From: Megascapheus bottae
Lineage: Eukaryota > Chordata > Mammalia > Rodentia > Geomyidae
Length of the DNA stretch: 64,000 nucleotides
Assembly: GCA_024803745.1 (NCBI GenBank)
Contig: JANJXV010000101.1
Coordinates: forward strand, 1,815,001-1,879,000
Direction of reading: 5' to 3'
Shown: positions 1-13,400 of the stretch, one piece after another
Layout: each line of letters begins with the position of its first letter
How positions within the stretch are numbered: position 1 is the first letter of the stretch
Notes under the pieces: generated by a model
What the model saw: only the letters and a program-made list of their open reading frames with translations
Told to the model about the DNA's origin: nothing
The model's database searches: none
Position numbers and translations under genes: made by a program

Positions 1-114
1 TATTTTGACCATATTTATTCTTTTTTTAATCTCTGCTCCTCTTGTTCATTTCTGGTTGCGTATCAAGCTCATGATTAAAAATGAAATTAATGTCCCCTAA
101 GATATATTCCTCTT

Positions 115-602
115 TGTTATGGCTGGTATCTAAAATGTTGCCCCAAAGCTATATGCTAAAGATTCGATTGCCTGCTGATATGCTTTTTACAAAGTGGTGG
201 GATCATGAAAACTTTGTTCTCACCAAAGGATCAACCTACTCATGTGTCCATAATTTGATGAGCTATTGGGAAGGGATAAAAACTTTCCAATTTGAGCTGG
301 GACTTAAGGTTGTTAAATGCATCCCTGAAATGTGTCCTTGTAAATGATGTTTGTTCTGCTCTCTTCTCTCTCCTATTTCTCTTCTATCTCTGCTCTCCAG
401 TCTTCAATTCTCTTTCTCCTTCTTCCACTTCTCTCCTTTTTCTCTTCTCTCTCTCTCTCCTGCCTACTTAACGTGAATAAATGGCTTCCTCCTCCACATA
501 TTCCTGCTACCATGATGTTCTGCTTCTCCCCAAAGCAGACTGAAACTATATCCCAAAACAAATGTTGCCACCGTTAAGCTGATTTTCTTAGGTATTTTGC
601 CA
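115..602 (+). mobile_element. ERVL-MaLR solo LTR (MST/ORR1-like)
   Basis: The segment begins with TGTTAT and ends with TTTTGCCA, as expected for an LTR with TG...CA termini. Its last 120 bases follow the 3' part of mammalian MaLR LTRs: 'accatgatgttctgcttc', then 'gactgaaac', a decayed 'ccaaaacaaa' in place of the usual polyadenylation region, then 'aggtattttgcc'. The first half resembles the MaLR opening with a 'gtggtgggatcatg' segment. A CT-rich stretch at about 357-460 has expanded inside the LTR. No internal retroviral sequence adjoins it, so it is a solo LTR. The first bases outside each end do not match, so the target duplication is lost or my ends are a few bases off. The subfamily is not determined. 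Confidence 0.65.
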
Positions 603-639
603 TGGAGCTAGAAGGCTAGCACATTCATTTACTAGCTAT

Positions 640-1296
640 TTTTTCATATATTTTTATTGTGATTAATAGAAGGGTTACATTATATTCACCAGATAGAAGA
701 TGCAATACTTCACAAACATTGATACCCTTTCTCATGTCTTGGTCCCCATTTCCCTCTCCCCACCCCTGCCCCTCATCTTGTTTTCCCTGCTTCCTTATCT
801 ATCCGATTTCAAATAACTAAATAAGCATATATACACTATATCCGATAACAAGGTGAAATACTGTAACAATATAAGATAGCAGAGGGACAGCAAAAGAGAT
901 GAGAGATAACATAGTACATTAAAGACAACAATCACTCATTATATGGCTTGTGTTTCTATATCCTGGAGGTCCTTTCATGTAGTGTCATACTATGTGACCT
1001 TGTGTATCTAGGTTTTGCTCTATTGGAAATCTCTGCTAGGAGAGCCCAAGGTATCTACTGATTATGACAAATGAGGGAAACCATTGAGCCTATGTTCCTT
1101 TGAGTCTGGCTTACTTCACTTAATATGATTTTTCTAAGTCTTTCCATATCCTTACAGATGGGGCAATGTCAGTCTTTCTGACAGCAGCCTAGAATTCCAT
1201 TGTGTATAAATTCCACATCTTGTGGATCCACTCATCAACTGAGGGGCATCTGGGTTGCTTCCATATCTTTGCTATAGTAAATAGTGCTATCTAGAT
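640..1296 (-). mobile_element. L1 3' UTR fragment
   Basis: On the plus strand this reads as the reverse complement of an L1 3' end: a T-rich start, 'attgtgattaatagaagg', a C-rich block (the complement of the G-rich L1 3' UTR tract), then 'agcctagaattccattgtgt' and 'gggttgcttccatatctttg' with a 'gctatagtaaatagtgct' end, which are landmarks of antisense L1 3' UTRs. It is the longest copy of the L1 subfamily that recurs at 3953, 15601, 17127, 17777 and 57971. No ORF2 coding sequence is visible, so it is 5'-truncated. Confidence 0.75.
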
Positions 1297-3952
1297 ATTT
1301 TCTTTACCACTGTTTGCAATACTTCATTGATATTATCTCAGAGGCACACTCTGACTCAACTTTCAGATCTTAATGATTCTTTTATTTCTTTACACAAATA
1401 AAATTTTCCATTGTCATTCAACTCTTCTACTCAGTAATCTTCAGTAGCTCTCTATTTCATCCAATAATAGGCCAAAATTTCTCCTGAACCAGGAAACAGA
1501 AACTTAAGTCTCTGAGCTAGCTAATTAAACTTCTAAATTTCAAAATCACCATCTATGCATATGTGTGGACATTTATATAGTAATATTCAAATGGTAAAAG
1601 ATTCTTTATAATCTTTTCTATTCACCTAATGAATTATTCCCATCATCATATACTCTTCTACTCCTTGGTTATGATTCCCACTGTGATATCATTAACAATT
1701 CGTTATGGATCCCATTTCTTCTAAGTTTCTCTTCTTTCTACTTAGGATGGTTTTCTCACACCAGTAACCTTATGTTTGACCTAATTTTGATACGATTTTC
1801 TGACCCTGTTCGAGAGCTCAGACATCAAAAAGATATTCACCATCTTTCTAGAAACTGGCTTTGGTTTAACCCTAAAATGAGTAAATAGGTGTTCTTCATG
1901 AACTGCACTCAAAGCTTACTTGCTACTTAAAGCAAGACCTCCAAAATCATCACAACTCATAAAATCAATAATATCACAGAGTTCTTTTGTAAAGAACTTC
2001 AAGCATTTACATATATGCAATGAAACTGATGTGCAGTCAAAATGACAGAAACAGATGGTTCTGCCATCACTTTATATGACACTTGTTTCTCCAGGCAGGT
2101 GAACAGAAGGAACCAGTGGTAGAAGGTGAAAAGGGTCTTGCAATTTAGAACCCACTGAAGTATAAAATGCCACCAAACTTGTCTCAAATTAAAACACATT
2201 TTAGTTTCTTCATTTGAAATCCTATACTGGGTAAGATTAAAAATCTCATAACTACCCAGATTTAAACTCTGAGCTTCTGATCATCCGAGGCCTGAAAATA
2301 CTGGTTTGTGATGAACGGGTCTTAGGGAAACAGAAGGGGCATTTCCAATTCAAGATAAAACTATATCCATTGAGAATCTATATAACTGTCCAAACAAGAG
2401 TTTTCAAGATAAAATATCCAATTTATTTTAAAGTAAGATGTTTTAAATGTTCATATTCACCAAGTTTCACCAACTTACATATTCCTTTATTTAACAGTGA
2501 TTTATTGATAAGAAATAATACAGTATAATGAACAGAGCACAATATCTGGTATTGTATACCTTGGGTTTCCTTTCCTACCTCCCCTACTTGTTGATTCTGT
2601 AGAACTATAGTCCTGGAATAGAAGCCTGGCTTTATAAGATTCACTTTTCTCTACTGTCATGAAGCAGAATGTAGCATGTAAGTCCAGACAGTATTTGGCA
2701 TTTTCTGAACAACTAAGTATAAACTCACCTCCTTCACTCACGTTCCTTCTCCTGCCATGCCCTATTATGCACATGTTGAGCACAGTTCAACTCCAAAGTT
2801 CAGAGTGTAAAAAAGTTCAAACTTTATACTTAATGCTATGAATATTATCTCTAAGCCCAGAAAGAAGAATCACAATTCTGCCATTCTTTGGTGTCACTAC
2901 TTTTCATCATTCACACTGCAGCTTAAATTTTGCACCCAAGAAAAGTCAAAACTTCCTGCCTACTAGCACATGGTGAATATTAATCCTTAGCGTCCATTCT
3001 TTCTTTCACAGTGTGTATCAATACTCCACTACCTAAATATAAGTCTGTGTGTGTGTGTGTCTAAGAGGCCTGGAAACACATTTTTCTTGGTATATCTATC
3101 TGGCAATTCTCCTTGGAGCTTCCTCACTCATTTCTGTGTCCATCTTTATATGGTTCTCTTCCCTCAGGATTCCTATGTCCAACTGTCCTTCTCCCTTCTC
3201 TAAAAAGATATCCAGTCCTTAGATTGATGGCTCACAGTCATTGGTAATCATCTCATGCTAACTGCATCTGCTATGACTGTTTCCAATAAGGTTTCAGTCA
3301 CAAGTACAGGATTAACACTGGAAAGCACCAAGGAAAGCTTAGCACCCTTTTGGAGTAACCAAGGAAAAATATAAGCCAAAATGAATCTAACCATGATAGC
3401 TTTCTTTTGTCTTCTACTTTCAATATTACCCACGTGATTAGTAATAACATAACTCACTAATTTGTAATTTTCTTCTATCTATAGTTGGTTCCAGTTGGAA
3501 ATGGAAGTGATGGGTTGCGCTCTGGCTTAGTGAATTAACCCTATTTTTGATCAACTTTCCATACAATCTAACTAAAAGTGCCTATATTATAGCAAATTTG
3601 ATAATTAAATGATATTTTAAGAGCCTGGAGAAACTGGTAACACTAAACAGTTATCTACTGGATGGGACCCAAAAAGTGATTAATGTTACCTACCCATCAT
3701 GCCCAAGTCCTGGAGTGCTAAAGCACTCCAGTTCTTGTATCTGGGTCAGACTTGATCAACGTCCAAAATAAATTAAAAATATAGAAAACATTTTTAACAA
3801 TATTGTCCATTCAGCCCTTAAGAACAATTGAAGTTTGCACTGCTAATTCTGATGAAATAACAAAAAAGACCATAATGAAAATATACGCGCAGTCTAAAAG
3901 ATTTGCAATAGAGCAAAATCTTGATACATAAGGACATATAATGTGAAGCTTA
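1297..3952. other. AT-rich single-copy DNA, no gene seen
   Basis: No exon, RNA gene or recognisable repeat apart from a short TG run near 3043-3060. Open frames are short and unrelated to known proteins. A perfect 22-bp palindrome lies at 3710-3731 and is listed separately. Confidence 0.5.
3710..3731. repeat. Perfect inverted repeat, 10-bp arms
   Basis: The left arm ctggagtgct (3710-3719) and right arm agcactccag (3722-3731) are exact reverse complements separated by only two bases (aa). The surrounding DNA is AT-rich and single-copy and no transposon terminus is recognised. It could be a dyad protein-binding site, a chance palindrome or the relic of a hairpin. Confidence 0.8.
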
Positions 3953-4204
3953 TTGAAAGGACCTCCAGGATGGTGAAACAAAAGCCATATAATGAATGAT
4001 TGTTGTCCTTAATGTACTATGTTGTCTCTCATCTCCTTTGCTGTCCCTTGGTTATCTCATATTGGTATAGTATCTCACTTTGTTATCTGATATATTGAAT
4101 TTATTTGTATTTGGATATTTGAAATTTGATAGGGAAGGGGGGAAAACCAAGACGGGTGGGGGGTGTGGGGGGGGAGGGAAACGGGTACCAAGACATGTGA
4201 AAGA
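3953..4204 (+). mobile_element. L1 3' UTR fragment, sense orientation
   Basis: This is the reverse complement of the region shared by the minus-strand L1 fragments at 640 and 15601: 'gccatataatgaatgattg', 'ctttgctgtccctt', 'gatattt gaaatttgatagg', then the purine/G-rich tract (about 4132-4185) and 'accaagacatgtgaaag'. It stops short of the L1 3' terminus, so both ends are truncated. The G-rich tract has several runs of three or more G. Confidence 0.75.
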
Positions 4205-6756
4205 CATTTGTTTCAGAGTTCATTTGTTGGACTTATGCTAGGAAAAATCAACTAATGGCGATGCAGACAATAAAATATGAGGATTTACCTATCAAACAGC
4301 TTGAAAAACATTAAGAAACATTTTAGTAAAGTGCTTATACTTATTTTTAATCAGTCAGAATTTCATTTCAATATCAAGGCACCCTTCACAAACTTATGAA
4401 ATCCCTGATGACTAAAGTACAACAAGATTCTGCAGGAAAAGGTAACACACCTAAGAGACTGTGATGAAGGGGTGGATGAGCCATGGCGTAGAAATCTAAG
4501 AGCAGAACAGCATAGATAGTCTATCAACTCCAGCTGGAGAGTGTTGTTTGCTTCTGTTTTCAGGGACAGAGTTCATGAATCATCCCATCAGTTTTTAAAA
4601 CTTCAATCAGAGAAGTCAACTATTTGATGTGCAATCTTTATTTTCTTCTTTTTTTCCCACCCAAACCATAATATAGTGCAGAAAGAATATGTGTGTGAGG
4701 GATGCAAATAATAATCGCTACACCAAGTCGTCTTGGTGTTGACAGAAAAAAAAAAGAAGAATTCCAGCAGCAATGTGTGAATCACGGGGAAACCATTACT
4801 GATGTGGCCAGTTCAGGTCACTGTGTTTTCAGATTGGCGGCCCCACAGAGCCTCCACAGTTCAAGTCCCATCTGACACGCACACATGCACTCTGGATCAC
4901 TCAAAATAAAAACTGCTCTCCCTACACTTGTCTGTCTCCATGAGGTCAGCATTAAATAACTATTATGTCTGGCATAAAGAGCAATGGCTGCTCTTTTTTT
5001 CAAATGCCACCAGTTCCCATTTTAAAGTAAATGCCATTTGGTCAAAAATATGTATTCGTCTTGAAATCTGATAGGACTGAGTTGCAAAGCACTTCTGATT
5101 TTGTGCTCAGAGTACTTTTGTGGGGAAATTGCCACTACCCACTCAGGCCTCTAGGGCCCCAGAGCTCAGGAATCGCTGAGCTCTGTCATTCTCGCCTACT
5201 TCTGCTGATTCCATGAGCCTTAGTGCCACCTCTGTCCATCATCATAGCATGTCTCTAATGTGTCTTAAATTTTTTCAAATGAAAATAGAATGACATACAA
5301 TGATAATTTTTATAGTAACTGTAAATTTACATTATTTTATTAATAAAAATCAATTGTGCAAGCCTCATGTATTACTGTTATACTGGACCCCAGTAATTAT
5401 GAATACTGTCAATCTACCTTCTATTAGTAACATTATTCTGGAATTTTAGGGTTATTTTTAACCATTTTAGAACATATTAGTTTTACAAGTTCTCATTTAC
5501 ATACACACATACATACATAAGACAAACCCAAGTAAACCTTGCTTCTGATGTCTCTCTCTGTCTCTCTCTCATCTCAACACAACCCCCTTTCTTAAAACAT
5601 TTATCAGGAAAACACTGACTAACACACTGAATTCATAAGCTAACTTTGGGGATTGAAACTTCTTCCTACAATTACTTAATAAAAACAAATATTGTTAAAA
5701 CCATTATCAATGCTTTGTTTTCCTGCTAGCATATAAGTACTCTATCAAATTCTGAAGTACTTGTTTTTTGAATACATACCAAGAATATGGCTAGCATTTG
5801 GCAGAGGAAGTGGATGAATATCTTAGTTTCCAGAATGCCTCTCTCTATACCTCTATGAACATTTCTAATTAGGGTTATGGCAACACTTGATAAATGTTCC
5901 AGGTTTCATACCCTGTAATCATCAGATTCTCATATGATTGGATAAAAAGATATTTGCATGATACACATGAAGCTGCCAAAATCTCTGACTGCTTAGTGCA
6001 ACATCAAAGTAGATGGATGTGGTCCTGGGAAGGTAAAAGACAGAAAATTCCAAAATACTATGTCCCTCATTATAGCATCAGGTTCCGAGATTTTCCCTCA
6101 GTTCCCTCAACTTGAGAAAGTTACCAAGGGAATTGCTGATAACAGTATGACTCTTCTTTATAACTGCAGGGAACCTCAGGAGAGCAGTCATTATGTTTTC
6201 CAACTGCTTAAAAATAATTTCCTTTCTATAGCTGAATTTTTAATGTTTACTATCTGTAAAAGATGGTTTTAATGTACACGAAAGATGGAAGGCAAATTAT
6301 CAGGAACTGCCCCTTCCCCTGGGAATTTCTATTTATAATGCGAAAGTCATGAACATGAATGTAACTTCAATAGGAGTACATGAAGACATTAAATTTTAGG
6401 TAACAGAAGATTAATAGAAAGGTTATGCCAGACCTGAGGGAGAAAGAATCAAACCTGCTTGTGAGAACCTCAGAAGAGAACAAAGTGTAGACTTTGAAAG
6501 AGTGAACCAGAACTCACTGGGAGGATTTCAAAATGGAGGAAATCACTGAGTAGAACTTAGGCCAAGTTCTCAGGAAAGGGGAGATCATAGGCAATGACTG
6601 GAGGCCAAAAAGACTGAAGAAAGGAGTGAAAATGAAAATCAAAAAATAGGCCAATTCTACATCTGAAAAAACACTCAACTCAAATACATTATCCTCTACA
6701 ATGATGCAGTAAAGAAAAAGATCATGTTAGGAAAAGAACTGTAAAATCTTTTTTGT
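4205..6756. other. Single-copy DNA with one possible conserved block
   Basis: No gene recognised. A block at about 4850-5240 looks constrained and is listed separately. The rest is AT-rich, with short CT and acat runs at 5500-5575 and no recognisable repeat. Confidence 0.45.
4850..5240. promoter_or_regulatory. Possible conserved non-coding element
   Basis: Single-copy block that differs from its AT-rich surroundings: balanced composition, an AT-rich homeodomain-like core 'cattaaataactattatg' near 4950, and an imperfect self-complementary 'agagctcaggaatcgctgagctct' region at 5161-5184. No splice sites or long frame support an exon. This is inference from sequence texture; alignment would decide. 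Confidence 0.25.
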
Positions 6757-6850
6757 TACCTCCCAAACTGTAAGTGAAAAGTCCAGCCTTCTTCCATTCA
6801 AATTGTTTGTCTCAGGTACTTATCACAGCAGTGACCAACTGACTGACACC
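6757..6850 (+). mobile_element. ERVL-MaLR LTR 3' end, remnant
   Basis: The order 'cccaaactgtaagtgaaaag' (compare the MaLR 'aactgtgagccaaa'), then 'caaattgtttgtctcagg' and 'cacagcagtgaccaactgac' follows the 3' end of rodent MaLR LTRs. The upstream part of the LTR cannot be traced reliably through 6420-6756. Confidence 0.45.
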
Positions 6851-6859
6851 TTATCTCTT

Positions 6860-7335
6860 TTTGTTTCTTCTCTGAGTCACTGTACTCTAGCAGTATTGAC
6901 AACTTCACTGTCTTGAAATAGACCTAAAGCATTTTGAGTCTACCATTTCCTCTGCTGGGAACATTCACACTCAAAGTATTTGATATCCTTGTAACAATTC
7001 CATTCCTGACAACAGCTTGGCCTTTCATCAAATGTGACATTGTTTGCTGAAACCTCCCCTGATTCATCCTTTTAAAAATTCCCTATGCTCTCTTTTTCAC
7101 CTGTTGCTCTATAACCTAGGTAACTTATTTGATTATGAACATACCTATGTCTATCTATAAATATGTATACCACATTCATCTTTTAATTTTTGTTTTCATG
7201 AGGGCAGGAATCTCCTTTTATCTGTGTCTGTTCACTTCTGAATCTCTGAAATAGTTGTTTGGCACCTGGCAGACATTCAATTACTATTTTATAACTTAAG
7301 AAACAAATAAATGGGTCAACCTGAATGAGGTTAAA
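6860..7335 (+). mobile_element. L2 LINE 3' end
   Basis: Follows the 3' section of mammalian L2: 'aaacctcccctgattcatcc', a 'ctctttttcacctgttgctc' segment, then 'atgagggcaggaatctcc', 'gtctgttcac', 'tttggcacctggcagacatt' and 'aaataaatgggtc'. The copy is old and diverged. No coding part is present. Confidence 0.65.
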
Positions 7336-10300
7336 ATACCTCATTAAGATCATTAAGATAAAATTAAAAGTGTCAGAATACTCTATGCACATGTATGTAC
7401 ATGAAAAATGTGGCTTTCTGTGATTGGTTTGGGATGGCAGGGAAGGGTTTGCGATGGCAAGGAGGGAGAATAACAAAAAGGACGAGTATGCTTATGTGGA
7501 CATGTCAATGTTAATGATGTCTGCAAAAAGGGACACTTTCCAGAAGAAAGTGAAGAGTAGCTGATTTGATAATTTTTTTTTGCTAAAAAGTGTGAATAAG
7601 ACAGAAAACTGGATTAACAGCGCAGGAATCCTCTACAGTTGTAATCCCCCCCCTTACATGAAGGAGTCTTGTCTCCCCAGGGAGCCAGGTGGCAGGAAGC
7701 CCTTCCCACTGTGAAGACTAGTTTGCAGAATTCCATGATTTGGGGGCTTGGGAAAAAGTGAAAATATGCAGTGTTTATGCAAAAATAAAGTCTATTCAAT
7801 GACTTCAAGCCAGTGTTTCCACATGAAAACACCAAGACTGAAAGAAAAATTATGAAATCCAAAGATTAAATATAAAAGTCACTTCGATAAGATTAATGCA
7901 TACTATGTATAATAAGATTCTTAGCTTCCGTCCTTGCAAATTATCAGTTGCCAAAGTTAAGGTAAGTAAAGTTATTTTCTACAAGGACTGTTCCATTTTC
8001 CTTTGTTATATAGACATTCATTCTTCTCCAACTGAAAAGAATTGCACATTGTAAGTGTAGATTCATAGTTCTCTATCCCCAAAAGAGAATCAAAGTAGCT
8101 CAATGTTTCTCAGTTAGCTAAGAGACTACTATGACATGTTTCCAACAGAGCATCTCTCTGGAAAACAATACTTGTGAATTATAAATTACAGAAACAAGCA
8201 ACCCCTGGTTAAGGAAAAATCAAATGGAGTAATTCAGACTCTCCCAGAGTGACAAGTGAATAGCTTGCCTTGTTGTGTAAAAGAACAAGTTTCCTGTCTC
8301 CTGGCTGTCCTCTGTCCACTAAAGAGTCAACAACATTTTATTGTTTCTCAGTACTCCATTTGGTGCATCTCAACTTGCTTTTTATATTGCCTTAGTTTAT
8401 GAAAATAAATGTTGTACTTTCCTGGTGGGACCAAAAATAAATGATGGCTCATACTGTACGTGGGTTCTTGCTCATGACAATCCAGACTGCTAACAGATTG
8501 TTAATATGTTAACAGTTCTATTATAAGATGCTCAAAAATGTAATTTTAAGGCCATTTGTGGAGCTGGATTCTGCATGCCAGGGGTCATCAGGACTGACAT
8601 AGCTGAGAAGCTGTATGACCTCTCCACTCAGGTGTCTGCAAAGGTGTGAAGGGTGAGATAACCCAGCAGTTTAGGGTAGCAGTTTTCAAGCTGTTCTGTT
8701 TACCCAGGGGTAGCCATTTTGAGCAGAATATTAACTAAAATAATACAGTAAGTATGATCGAGTTCCTTTTGGTACAGAGCTACTTAAAATTAAACTAAGG
8801 GTATTTCACATCCAGAATTTTCTGGCAATGACAAGGGTGAAGAAAAATTACCAAAGGCTGAACTCAAAGAAATTAGTATGTATTTTGCAGTTCTTATTCT
8901 CAAAGATATTGGCAGAAACATTTAATCATATGTGATCTAAAATATTTAGCTTTGGTGTTATTCACATGTTTTATTTACTATTTATATATGTTACTTACAA
9001 ATTACAAGGTGTCCCTACACAGATTCTTGATACTGATATTATAAAGGGGAAGTCTAGCATTAGGTAGGAACCTCTGTGATATCACAAAGAAGAATATACA
9101 GAAACATACTTAGTCAGATAAACAGATAGGAGCACACTCCACACATTCATCTCGGTAAATTTTCACTGAATGAGTGGCAACATTTTGAAAGAAAATATTT
9201 AGTAGAAGGTGGTTACCTACTGTCACAATTGCTACCCTCAAACACTAGATAGTAACAGCGAAGTCCAGCTACTGATTTAGACTGACTCGGACAAATTTCA
9301 TACAAGTCAATTTTCCTCAACACTTCAGTGCCATACACCACAGCAAATGTTTATACTCACAAAATTTCCATAAGTCAATGCGTACTCTTACCTTACGCTG
9401 TGTCGTTCAGTATTTTTTTTACAAACTAAAGTATTATAGAGAGTATTTTCACATTGTTATTATGTGTTTTACTTTAGTATTTGTGTATATTTATCATTTA
9501 TACAACTGAAATTGTAGGGGAGTGTTTTGGTTTTTCAGGTGTCCACACCCCACCTGCTCATTCTCTCCCTCATATTACTAGGCAGAGGTGATATTTCAAG
9601 TAAACATGCAGAGCTTCTGTTTGCCAAGGATATTTAAATATTTTCATGATGATAACTTTATTTGGAAGCCAATTCTTTAAAAAGCCTTTAACCAGTACTC
9701 CAGATTTCCCAGCCTAGTATGTTTTTCCAGTAATTGCATATAAACGCATAGAGACAATTGCATGCTGATGCACTCTGACTGTTACAAGGCCCTGAGCCCA
9801 ACTCTGAATTCCAAAGGTAGGTTCAGCATCACCTAAAACATACATTGAGTTTAAGGGAAAAAAATTCCTGAAAGAAACTAAAGAAGGCTCACTACTCCCC
9901 TAACTTACAACTAAATATACACAAAAACAATGGTAATATGCCAAGTGAGAAAACCCCAAATCAACTCAGACCCGGTGATCATAAGGCCAGTGGGATGTGT
10001 GCACTGCACTGCACTGCTGGCCACGGCCACTGGGCTACACCTCGTCCAGGTGAGGAAGAGGCTCCTTCTGATACGCTCTCCACAACTCACACGCAAGTCA
10101 TTCCATACGTGAGAGCACGTCTGTTTTCTTCACAACTGTTATCTGGGAATAGAGCTATCTTCTTCCTAAAACTATTATAAAGGACTTCAAACTCCCAGAA
10201 AAAAATAGAACTATTAGTGTTTTCTGGCATTTTTACATTTGTGTTATTTAAATGTAAGAAAGAAAATGTTATTTTCTATAAGAATGCCTCCTAAATATAA

Positions 10301-10351
10301 CAAAGCAAAAGGGCTAAAGAGACCAGGCCGAGCAGGATTCACAATCTTCCC
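7336..10351. other. AT-rich DNA, nothing recognised
   Basis: No gene, RNA or classifiable repeat. A CpG-containing patch at 9960-10115 ends near 'cgtccaggtgagg', which has the form of a splice donor. No acceptor or known protein is seen with it, so I do not call an exon. Confidence 0.4.
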
Positions 10352-10432
10352 AGGGCTAGAAGTTCAGCAATAATGTTTGCCTAGCAAGCAAATCCTAGAG
10401 CTGCCAAATAGAAAACAAGCAAAACCTTTTCC
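10352..10432 (+). mobile_element. Old ID-type SINE fragment
   Basis: Reads as a decayed tRNA-Ala-derived ID element: 'agggctagaagttcagcaat', 'aatgtttgcctagcaagcaa', 'atcctagagctgcc', then an A-rich tail at about 10410-10427. Confidence 0.4.
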
Positions 10433-13400
10433 AATTGTATTCCCTCTGAAACATTTAAAACTTCTGCCCAATGACAATCCTTCCTGAAAAGGCCTTCTGA
10501 GGTCAGAGATACTTAGAACTGTGCGGAAGTATCAAGTCACATGGGAACAATGCATCGATGCAGGTCTTATTACTTGTGATTAGAGTCAGATAACTAACCT
10601 CACACTATGACTTCTAATAAACATTTCTATACTATACTATAGTATTCTTGAAAGAACTCATACTGCTTTACACAAAACATCTGCAGCTGTGAGGAGGAAA
10701 ATGTCCACTGACTCACACTGGAGTTGGGGTATTTTGACATCATTTTCAAGGTAAGCAAACAGAGAGAGGTTAAATGACATTGGAAGGTCACATGTTTCCT
10801 CTTTCTGAAGGAAGATGATGGTTGCGTTGCAAATAAAGAGAACTTCAACCAGAGAGAATTAGTGGAGCAGTCACAATTTGACCTTTCACCCTCTGACTGT
10901 AGCAAGCTATTAGAATTGTGTATATATGTCATCGTTATACTATTGCATGAGAAATGAATTAACTAATTTCCATGCTGATACTCGTGCTGCTAGAAAATCA
11001 TGCTTCCATTCAATTTTACATAAAAGTATACTAATGAATTTAGACTGTTCTACTAAATCTCATGTAATGTTAAGATTTTTATTATGTCAGGTAACTGAAA
11101 CCATGTTCCCCATACTTCAGAATTTAACGTATCAGAAAGCATGGAGAAGATACACAAATGTGTAGCTAAGTTGACAAAACTCGGGTTCCTTCTGAATTAC
11201 TGTTATGTTTTTACTGCTGTCCCTGTAAGTCAGCAGTGTCAATGAGAAGCCTACTGTGTATGAATCAATAGATAATGAGATGAGTGAAGTTTTAGGATTG
11301 GAGGCCACTAACACTAGTTCTTTGCTATAGACTTTCAATCCCAGTTACAATATAATTATACTAACCTTAATTTTCCAATGACAAATTTGAACATTTATTT
11401 GAGAATCACAAAACAGACGTTCCTCTGCTTACATGTTTCAAAATAGTACTCTTGTTGAATTTTAATGCAACCAAGACATAATTCATATCATAAAAGAGAT
11501 ACAAACTTGTATGAGACTTTACTTACAAGTAGTTATTTTCAGATAAATTTGTATAAGAAAGACAAGGATGTTTGTATGGCACAGAAAACATGTAAAGGGG
11601 AATTTTTAGGGATAGTTATGATTTTAACATAGCCGAGATTATGATGGAAATCAAGACAGTCTTTACGACCCATTTGATTGAATAGTATTGGTTAGCAAGG
11701 GTTAAGGGAGAATTTTTGGAACCAAATGTATTAAAAACTAGTTTGGAGAAAGAGAATACAATTAAATGAATATAGAAAAAAAGAGATGATATGAGTACAA
11801 AAGGTGAGAAAAATCAAAGGAAAAGCTGTCTTTTTCCTTGTTGGTATTGTTTATATCAGTTTCCCTTTGTCCTCCTCTATCAATCTTCCCTACCTGGGAG
11901 TAACAGAACCACAAAAGCAAAATGGAAAGTATCAGTGGTAAATTAGCTTTCTTAGCTAGTGATAGATGTCTCATAATCAGGAAAGAAATAGGATAGCAAT
12001 ACAAACAGAAACTCAAGTATTTTGTGGTATCCAAACTACTGCATATTCTAACAGGGTACTGGAACTAGAGTTAACAAGTTCTCATTTAACCTCCTCTTCA
12101 TCTTTAAAAGCAGCACTCAAAAGTCTTCACAGCTTAACTTGACTTTCAAGATCATGCATTTGGGATGTATTTATCATTGTTCAGAATAGGGGAGGAAAGT
12201 GCCCAGGTAAAAGAAAGGCAATTTCGCAAAATGAATTAAAGATAATTCAAGAGAAAGGAGATTGACAAAGAAAGAAACACTTGCCACAACTGCATACATT
12301 TTACTTATTTAAGGTACAGATAATGAGATTTTATAATGATCCATACATAAGATTACCACATAAATAATTTTATTTTCTTAAAAAATGGGAAATGCTGACC
12401 AATTCTAATAGCTGAGAGATACCAGCCAGGTTTTTGAGGAAGTTATTTAGATGGGAGGAATGATGAGTACAATAAAAGGACTCTGGATACCCCAGAACAG
12501 AAGAGCATAATAGAAGGAAATGTTTAAATAAGGAACTGTTTTAAGCAAGAGGTCATGAAGGGAATTAGCTGTTCCCACGAGTCCAGATGCTCCAAATCCA
12601 CAGGAGCAATGGTAAGAATTCTATGTTTCACTGATAAGGGAATGAGGGGGATAAAAGAATTAAGCTGAAATAGACATCCTAGGAGGAACTGGTACACATG
12701 CCATGGACATACTCCAGTTATATTTGGAAAGAAACTAAATCAGAACAATGTAATTGGAGTTACATTTCTAAAGCAGAAAATAGATGAAAAAGTAACAAAT
12801 GTATGGCTTCCTTCTGCCAAGTCCTGGGTAGAGAAGGAAAAAATCCACAACTTCTCAATACTTCGCAAAGAACCACTAGTCTTGAAAATAAGAACCAGCA
12901 TCCTAGCAAAAGCAGAAAATACAGGAAACAACATCACGAGACCGAGACGTGTCACTTACTACTCAAAGTAGTGAAAGATGCAGCAAACCTGCAGATTTTA
13001 ACCATAGGGTTTTGAAATAGAACAGAAAATAGGGTGCTTGAAAAAGAACAGAAGAGGTTTACTCATCCTTCTCCTTAGAGTTAAGACCAATCTCCTAGTT
13101 TGTTCCTTGGTTCTAAACAAAGTAGAAACAATCATAAGCATCTGGATAGAACATAAAATGATCCTTGTACACTCTTCATGCAAGATAGACACCAGGAAGA
13201 AATCTTTTATTCAAGGAAGTAGGGTTTGCCCTGTTGAAGAGATAGGAGAGTGAGTAGGTAGGTGCTGGAGAAGGATCTTCTGTAGAATTATGAGTCAACC
13301 CAAGAAAACTAAATTTCTGTATCATAAAATTAGCCAGCAAAACAGAAAGAACAGTTCAAAAACATGAAACTTGCTTAGCTTGATTTCTGTTTATATTGGT

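Noticed and set aside
115..602. Possible promoter or exon because of the long frames at 81-577
   Set aside because: The sequence follows a MaLR LTR with TG...CA ends, and the frames are by-products of its CT-rich stretch.
9935..10115. CpG-bearing patch with a donor-like 'caggtgagg'
   Set aside because: No acceptor, no known protein in any frame and no partner exon nearby.
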